From contig JAGTJM010000009.1 in the NCBI GenBank assembly GCA_020747015.1, positions 496,001 to 560,000 of the forward strand: 64,000 bases of DNA, in the 5' to 3' direction. Source of the stretch: Pyrenochaeta sp. MPI-SDFR-AT-0127 (taxonomy: Eukaryota > Ascomycota > Dothideomycetes > Pleosporales > Cucurbitariaceae). Made by a program: the position numbers and the translations under genes. The notes under the pieces were generated by a model. It made no database searches, had not been told where the DNA came from, and saw nothing but the letters and a program-made list of their open reading frames with translations. Within the stretch, counting starts at the first letter, position 1. The number at the start of each line of letters is the position of its first letter. Positions 56,989-64,000 of the stretch are shown in pieces.

Positions 56989-59484
56989 TTTGTTAGGTGA
57001 ATAGAAGATCGAGCTCAACTCGGTGTATTAGGTACAAAGTCAGGAAAGTGAAGGGAAGAAGACGAAAGCACCAGGCTAGAATGGAATATTAGAAAAGCTG
57101 TGAAGTTGATTGCTGATGATTTTTAGACTGCCGCTCCCGACTGTACCTCTTATACTCCGTCTCATCTCTACCAACTTTGGCTACATCTTGATCCCTCCTC
57201 CAATGACTTCACAAATTGCACTTTGCGCCCTCGGAACGCCCTGCTCCTTGCCCCGGCACGTCAAGATCTCCAAGGGTGCAAACCGCCTTTTGCTTCATGA
57301 TGCTCTTTCGAATCCCATTCCACAAGACCAAACGTGCTTGGCTACCACGAAGCGTTTCCCCATAACTCTTGGCTATCGAGAAAGGCCAATCCGCAGGCCT
57401 TGACAGGTACCAATAGTCGGTCTCCTAGTTTCATTCAGTGCCTGGAGTGGATGGGCTGAAGGCGCCAAGGCCCAAACTTCTTATGCAAGATGCCGAAACG
57501 CAACATTGAAGTCCGGATCGTCGGCAGAGTGGGCATCTCAAGCGTTTACGGATATGTTTTGTTCCTTAGAAATAGAATCATCCGGATCAAAACCAAACGT
57601 GCAATTCGTTGTCTCAAACTTCCATTGAGGAAGTCGAAATGATTACAAGACAGAACGTAGATACTCGTTTGCTCCTCACAAAGTTCCAAAGTGCTCCTTC
57701 TTTCCCATACCCAAAAATAGCCTGCCACCACACTCCCCTACACCCAAATGCAGCACCCGTCGGAAGAATGACAGCCAAGTCCCAACAAGCAAAACAGCCA
57801 AGCAAAAGATGCGTTTCCGATGTCTAGCGTGCCAGAGCGTCGGTCTCCGCGGGGGATGTTCGCAGGCGGCCGCAAGGGTGGTGTTCCGATTCTGGATGTT
57901 GCAGCCCCGTCGCCCTAGCGTTTCACCAAACGACACAGTCGATCTTCAAACATCTTGTGCGTGGTTTCGCATGAAGAATACAAAAGGTGCGGCGTAGCTG
58001 GGATCCGAAGCCGAGGTGTGTCTAATCAAAGGTGGCTGTGTTTGTATGCATGGGTGATGGCGCGGTGGGGTTGGTTTAACAAGTGGGAGAGGCCGAGATC
58101 GATGCATGGGAGAATGCCGCGACTCAAGATTGGAAATCGACCCGAAATAGTTTCCCAAGGTGCAGCATCGAAAGGATCCTCATTTGTGGAATTCGAGACC
58201 CAACAATGATTCGAATATCTTTGTGTATGCTGCGCGACGATGTGGTTCTGATGCAATCGCTCCAAACACTCGCGCAAAGCTTGCTTCCGTCATGGCTGTA
58301 CATTGTATCGAACACAACTAGAATGATCGCTGAATACTACAACTAGTGGTGTTTTATTCTCCGCCCACCTCACCATTGTCTTCAGTTTCTTGGTAAGCCA
58401 TCGTGACCTCCTTGAACATATCCTTGCCCAACCCCTGGCCAGACCGTCCTCACGTTGCACTTGACGCCCGCTGGCAGCATCTTCCCTTCCAGCTTCATTA
58501 CTTCTGTATCGTGTAGATTATATTTCCAGACTTTTACTGTATCAATTCCATGCTGATGATGTCCGATTTCAAGTCTACATGAGCTCCAAGATCTTTCTTA
58601 GCAATCGAGTGGATGCGGCGGCTTTGTTCAACGGCGGGTTATGCTACAACGACGGGTGTGGCATTTCCAAGAAGCCAAGGAGTTCAAAGGCTCTTGGAAC
58701 GGTGAGGTACTGGGCACGATGATGCCTTGTGGACTCAAGGATTATGTTCAAAATCCTTTTTGAGGAGATGTGGGTGTTCTATAGCTGAGAATATAGACTC
58801 TGATGCTCTGTTGGTCGATAGCGAATGCCGTATATGAACTAAAATTAACATCCTCTGGCTCTCAACCAAGCCGACTTTTGGTTAATTGTCACATGTCCCC
58901 CACATCTCAGCTTAGCTGATTCTCCGCTTTATCCCATGCCCCAGGTCGCCGAATGAGAGTGCTGTGCAAGTGTATATCAGTCCCTGTTCGTTCATATAGT
59001 TTTCCTTCAGCACAGCTTCAATTACCTCTCAAAGATTAGTTGTGCCAGAGCAAATACTAGTAGCCTCGCTAATTTTGTGTGTCATACCTGTAAGCTGGCG
59101 GCATCTACAACCAAGGCTGTTAGATTACTCAAGGCGTTTGATGTTGCTGGAAATCGCACATAGACAAATAAATCCTATAGCTCTACAGATAATTTCATGT
59201 AATTTAGAGCACCTTCCATATCCCACTCATACCGAGCAGGAGCTGAAATGCAGCAACCGCAACTGCCTCACTAGAAGCGAGGAAGCCAGCAACAGAGAAT
59301 GCATCCTGAAGACTCATCTTACAGATTCCCCACACAATGCCGAAGGTGCCGCTAAACACAGAACAAGCCAGTAGACGGACGCAATCCGCTCAGCACCAAG
59401 CCCTTCTTCGAGGTGCAGACCTCTTCCCGAGTCCAAATCTGGAGCCACGCCAGGCCTTGGAAGTTCGTTGACTCGTTTTCGGTA
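56989..59484. other. Gene-poor region, 2.5 kb
   Basis: Promoter of the Egh16-like gene at the left. Frames such as 57110-57403 and 57955-58209 are short, overlap each other and are unrecognised. No repeat family or transposon motif seen. Confidence 0.45.
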
Positions 59485-61242
59485 TTAGGTATAGGCAGAT
59501 ATTGTCAAAGATGCTGCTAATAGGCATATATTCACGAAAATGATGTTTTGTATCGCGTGAAGACTGGACCGGCGATACAACCATCGAAATTTAGACCCGT
59601 ACTGCTTGCGAACCTCTTCGAAAAGCTCTCGATCGCTGCTGAATTTCAATACACTTGTGTCATATCGACGTGTCATGTACTTTCCAACTCGGAACCAAAG
59701 CAGGACAAAGTCGTCTGTTCGATATCTCTTTAAAAAAATGGTTGGTGAGGCTCCCATTGGAGCTACCTGTGGCTGCACATTCTGTGTGGGATGGTTTTCT
59801 ACAACGGCGTCACCGGCTATACCCTAGCTTGTAGAGTACGGTGTTGCAAATAATGGTGTGGCATAGTTTGAATATGCAGATACAGACCCGCCAGGGCTGT
59901 CACTTGATCCACTAACAGTTGCAACAGCAGCATGGTCGAACGGTCTCGGATGAGGACCAGATAAGTCTTCCCTAAAGATTTGTGAAGTAGCATTCCTGCC
60001 ATTCTCATAGATGCTCTGATGAAAGTGTCTTGCGCAAGCGATGAAACTGTTCACCACGTTCTTCAACAATAGTTCTTGGAGTTTTGTGTCAATATTCGTC
60101 GTCATGCGGGTAGTATCAACCTTGAGTACTGTGCGAGTTGAATCTATTACGTCTCCAGAAGGCTCCACAGACACAATCGACCCACCCTCTGTGAGCTGCT
60201 CCACTAGCTTTGCCACTGATCCAATTCTATCCCCAAGTAATCGTCAAATCCCACATGGCCACAAGACTATAGGCATTTCAGTATATGTGCATGAGTAAAA
60301 CCAAAGGCGGATCCGCCAATAACGCCTGGAACATGGAAGAGCACGCCAGTTGCATTTCTCACTTGACCGATATGTAACTGCTTGTTGGAATCCGATGGTA
60401 TTGTACTTGCATAATGTCGAAGAGTTCTGAAGAAATATGTAACCCTGTGGCATTTCAAATGCACTTGAAATCTGTGCGGAGAATATCGGTGAGTAATTAT
60501 AGCCACAGGACGAGCAGTCACCTTGATTTCAACTGGATGAGGAGTCACCTCGTATTTTGCCTCTAATACGCCAGGAAGAGGTAGGTTGTCTTCATCTACT
60601 CGCACTTTTGTGGTGATTGGGTTGCATTCTCGAAAGACTGTGACCTCTACAGGAACTAGCTCATGGTATGGACTGATGCCATACAAGTGAGCTGTTGCAA
60701 GCATTGGTACTGTATTCAAGCCAAAAGCGAATTCTCTTTCATCCATTGAGGTGCAAAACTGGTTTCTTAGGCCATGATCCGCAAATTCGATGAGTTGGAC
60801 ATAACGCGGTAGATATTGTGCTTGCACTATTGACTGATTTGCCACCAATCTTTTTCTGTGGGCCCGAATATGGATACCCCACGACCTAGGCAAGAGGGAC
60901 ACGATGTGCTCCCAATCATCCATGGAGCTTTCACCTTCTCCAGAGCTGCGCCATTGGAGTCACGAACAAAGCTGCCAGCAAACTTGAGATACGCTCGCAG
61001 AGAGCCCCCCTTCATACCGGCATATTTTCTCATATCCCAGCGATAAGAAAGTGCTACGTAACAATCTTTGGCAGCTAGAAGTGAGTAGTCTGCTCCGCGG
61101 CCCAATTTTAGACTTGTCAAATCAAGTCTAGCCCGCGGTCTTTCGAGGGTTGCAGAACAAGGATACGGATCTTATTTTCCTGTAAAGGGAAGTACAGTCT
61201 AGGAAGAGCGATGATATCATCCGCCACAGTTGTGGAAGTCAT
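59485..61242 (-). pseudogene. Probable decayed HET-domain-type gene, or adjacent remnants
   Basis: Four coding-like blocks on the minus strand. (1) 61242 to about 61128 opens with ATG and contains KIRILVLQPSKDRG; about one base is missing near 61126, after which the next phase continues. (2) 61120-61018 carries KDCYVALSYRWD, close to the HET-domain ALSYxWG motif. (3) A shift or an 83-nt intron (GTATGA...GAGAAG) leads to 60934-60302, a well-formed but unrecognised stretch with VPVEVTVFRE and LPGVLEAKYEVTPHPVEIKV. (4) 60215-59824, entered through a weak intron (GTTTTA...ATCAG), ends with a stop. A further frame at 59778-59485 (FVLLWFRVGKY...DRELFEEVRKQY) resembles a small domain common in Dothideomycete proteins. 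Several frame breaks favour a pseudogene; a multi-exon gene remains possible. Confidence 0.35.
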
Positions 61243-62867
61243 TGGTATGTTGATTTATGAGTTCAAGGCTGGAGAGGGGAAGGCTGGGGGCGTTCAGTTG
61301 CTGCGGGGGCGGGTTCTGGCTCGACTATTTATACTGCCGATCAGGCTGGTTGTCTGCACCTCCAATTCATGTGTGCCGTGTCTCTACAGCCTGGCCTAGG
61401 AGAAATCTGCTAGACGCTGCGCTTTCCACTGGTATACTTATCTTCTATCACCATTCCACTGATGCTTAGGCTGAGGGCTACTTGAGCTTGGATTTCGAGA
61501 TAAAAGCAAAATGGCATATAAATTGTTTTTAGTGTCAATCGTAGTTGAAGGAGCCAATCCAAGGTCTAGCGAGCAAGATGGCCGAGTTTCATCTTAAAGC
61601 AATTGTAAGTTGGTCGTTTGATCCGCTGTGTAGCCTGTGTTCATGAAGTACAGCGCCAACAACTCAACCACACGGGAGGTGATTCCATGAAACTCAGATC
61701 AAAGCATCTCACTATGCTGCCATGAGCTGAGGGATACATAATAGCGCTATAGCAATCGACCAGCAGCAGCAAATGTGTAATCCCATATTGCAATCTAAGC
61801 TGTAGGAAGCCATGGTGACTAGGGCAGGGTAAGAAGCTTGGGATTCGCTATATCTTGCTGAATGGGAAAATGGCATTACAGGCAATTCAAGAATAAAGTT
61901 TTCTGCCGAGTGTGATGCGGGGGTGTTAATAACATATGTCTTTTGAAGATCAAAAAGGAAGAACTTGGAGATGAGGTTTTTTTATCCACAAAAAGTTGTA
62001 TATGTAGATTATGGGGTAAATGTAGACGACATAGGAAAGCGACGTATAGCTGCTATATGACTGATGTAAATTACGAAATGCTGGCTGTAAGATCTACATG
62101 ACGATAGAGTTGCGTTTGTTTATTGCTGAGGGGCCAGAGTTCTGAAGACAAAGTAAAAGTATGTGGGTTGAGCTGCAGTATGAATGCAAACGACCGAAGC
62201 GCTGTTGTCCAACAGCAAGGGTTCGATGCAGTGACAAATACTCGGAACAATGCACATAACATTGCGCATGCTTGACCTTGTCACGGCGGGTTTGAAGCGA
62301 GTTACAAGCATGCGCGCAACACTATCACAGAATGATGAATTCCACCTTCTGCATAGAGACACGTGTGATTTTCCCAAACGTGGCGCAGGACACAGTAACA
62401 TCGGCGAGAAATACCTTGCAAAGAAAGATAACAGGGTTTGGAGAGAGTCTCCCAGGGATACTTCCGATGGGACGACATGGCAAGCAACGGCCGGGGGCGG
62501 TGAATCTTACGGTTGCTCGTTTAAACGCGTGATCGGCACAGGTTTCCAAGATCTGACCACCACTTCCCCTGGCCTGCTCAAGCTGTCGCGTGTAAACAGA
62601 GCGGACTACCCGGGGTGTTCGCCCTGGGGGGCCAACGCCGCATGCGCGCGTGCATGCATATTCACCCTGAGGCATATAGCGGACGAACGGACCACTACCA
62701 AGATGTCCTCTGGCATTGCAATATGCGCGTGCTTTTCTCCGCGAGGACACGTCTGGGGGGAGAGGGTCGCTTTGATTAATGAGTGGGTAGGACGAGGTTA
62801 CAGGCAATCTGCGTAAAGGGAAAGGCTACCAAGAGGGCTTAAGAGGGAGAAGCTTTGGGGGTGAAAA

Positions 62868-62897
62868 GATGATGAGGATGATGATGATGATGACGAT
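62868..62897. repeat. GAT-type microsatellite
   Basis: Imperfect GAT/ATG trinucleotide repeat of about ten units, non-coding. Confidence 0.8.
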
Positions 62898-63505
62898 GGG
62901 AGAACAGGCAGGTTTGTGGGATTTTGGCTAAATCAGCACATTGATGTCGTGGACAGGAGAATGGTGAGAACGGCGGGCCGCCTTATTCGCCACAGGCCCA
63001 AAGCGTCAGGGAGCATGATGAAGAGCAGACGAAAAGAGAGGGCCCATGTGTTGATACGGCGTGGGCGCGGGCGCGGGATGCGAGCATGGCGGGAGAGAGG
63101 TGTGTGCATCTGAAGCATCAGAATCCTGGAGGGGCGCCGTATGACGCCCTCACACCCCGCCGTCAACCGAAGGTACGGACCGCGCAACAGGCAAACGTGG
63201 ACAGGGCGTGAAAATTGGACAGGGTGAAACGCGTTCTCCCGGTGGCTGCGCGCTGGGTGTCGCTGGTGCTTCTTCTTCCAGATGGACAGTGGCCCAAAGC
63301 GTGCCATGCAAGTCTCGTGACGGGCTGTTTGCGGACGTGGAGAGAGGGCTTGGGGCTAGGCGATCGGCGCGTGGATGCGCGGGCGAATGAAGGGATGGGC
63401 AGTGAGAATGGGGAAATTGGGCAACAGGTCGCTTAATCGGAATATAGGAAATATGGGTCAATGGGGTTGATGAGGGACTCAATATGCAGCGCGTGGGCTC
63501 AGACT

Positions 63506-63517
63506 GGGGGGGGGGGG
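63506..63517. repeat. Homopolymer run of 12 G, then TGG repeats
   Basis: Twelve consecutive G followed by TGGTGGTGG; candidate for G-quadruplex formation and for length error in sequencing. Confidence 0.85.
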
Positions 63518-64000
63518 TGGTGGTGGCACAGTAAACGAGCGGGCGCCCCGCAAAATGGGCAGCAGAGGGCCACACAGGGCCACAGAGCTGCTGCAGATGA
63601 GACGGCTCTGAGCAGAGGACGAACGTGCGGTGATTGCTGGGCTGCTTTGTGATGTCTGAATAATAGCAATAGCGCCTAGGCCTGGACGCGACAAGGTTCG
63701 TCCATGTGGGGAGACAGGCCGCCCGTTGCTGCAACGGCCAGTCTGCGGCCTGTTGCACGGCTGGTTGAGGTTGGATCGAGGTTCATCGGACGTGGACGGG
63801 CTGCGCACAGCTGCGAATCCTGTCGGCGCTATTACAGCTCCATGCAAGCCATGCTCTGGTCCCTGTTGCATGGACAGGCCCATTTGCGTTCCATAGTACT
63901 GTATGTGGTGGGAGAGGGTGGTGGTGGAAGCAGCAGCCGCTGTGTCTCTCGGCCGGCGTCCCTACATGACCGCCCGTCATCGCCCTCGTCACAGCCTGGC

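Larger units (their letters stand above)
61243..64000. other. Gene-free terminal region, 2.76 kb
   Basis: No convincing gene. From about 62.8 kb the plus strand becomes G/purine-rich and low in complexity, with a GAT microsatellite and a 12-G run. Long frames here (62250-62816 and 63150-63758 on the minus strand) reflect high GC content. It may be the promoter or leader of a gene beyond the window. Confidence 0.45.

Noticed and set aside
62250..62816. 188-codon frame on the plus strand
   Set aside because: No recognisable motif, mirrored by a 160-codon frame on the other strand; typical of chance in GC-rich DNA.
63150..63758. 202-codon frame on the minus strand
   Set aside because: Low-complexity Pro/Ser/Arg translation in GC-rich DNA, overlapped by equally long frames in other phases; no domain or start context.
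1..64000. Transposons, CRISPR arrays, tRNA or rRNA genes
   Set aside because: No transposase or reverse-transcriptase motifs, terminal repeats, spaced direct repeats or tRNA B-box-containing cloverleafs were noticed by eye. A covariance-model scan would be needed to exclude small RNAs.

Overview
The window is nuclear DNA of a filamentous ascomycete, most likely a Dothideomycete (Pleosporales-like) plant-associated fungus. The evidence is protein-coding genes on both strands, short GT-AG introns (mostly 45-90 nt), fungal-specific proteins (Zn2Cys6 factor, homoaconitase, Egh16-like surface protein, STAND-type N-terminal domains) and a largely housekeeping gene set at about one gene per 2.5 kb. 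The genus is inference. No transposon, CRISPR array, tRNA, rRNA or secondary-metabolite backbone gene was recognised.

Layout. 0-4.1 kb: two divergent amino-acid biosynthesis genes, phosphoserine aminotransferase (cut by the window edge) and homoaconitase. 5.6-8.7 kb: two tandem paralogues of an unusual protein that joins a STAND/NLR-type helical N-terminal domain to a degenerate G-protein alpha-like domain; the first copy stops where the P-loop would be, the second is full length. 9.8-18 kb: a CYC2-like mitochondrial oxidoreductase, a DHA2-type exporter, a maltose-permease-like transporter and an unknown 7-TM protein. 18.3-31.7 kb: EDE1 (endocytosis), a conserved putative mitochondrial protein, an extended SDR, the mitochondrial GTP/GDP carrier GGC1, the Rab GTPase YPT1 and an MFS transporter. 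31.8-33.5 kb: a third, inverted STAND-N/G-alpha-like copy. 34.6-42.6 kb: PABA synthase, COG1, CDC123 and CWC21. 43.9-57 kb: an MFS gene with an apparent one-base frameshift, a Pho4-like bHLH factor, a lipocalin-like protein, an unknown protein, a Zn2Cys6 factor, an amino-acid permease with a tandem GATA site upstream, and an Egh16-like secreted protein. 57-64 kb is gene-poor and holds what looks like a decayed HET-domain gene.

How the genes relate: mostly independent housekeeping neighbours, with compact divergent pairs (SER1/LYS4, CDC123/CWC21, unknown mitochondrial protein/SDR) and convergent pairs (COG1/CDC123, MFS/G-alpha-like copy). Several act in membrane traffic (EDE1, YPT1, COG1) and several in mitochondria (homoaconitase, CYC2, GGC1), but there is no sign of a dedicated cluster.

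The most notable content is the three-copy STAND-N/G-alpha-like family. Both full-length copies carry the same loss of the P-loop Ser/Thr (GK-D instead of GK-S/T) and a rewritten NKxD region. That suggests a conserved role without normal GTP cycling, possibly in fungal non-self or allorecognition signalling; this is inference. Exon boundaries were read by eye from splice motifs and frame continuity, and were not checked against transcripts.
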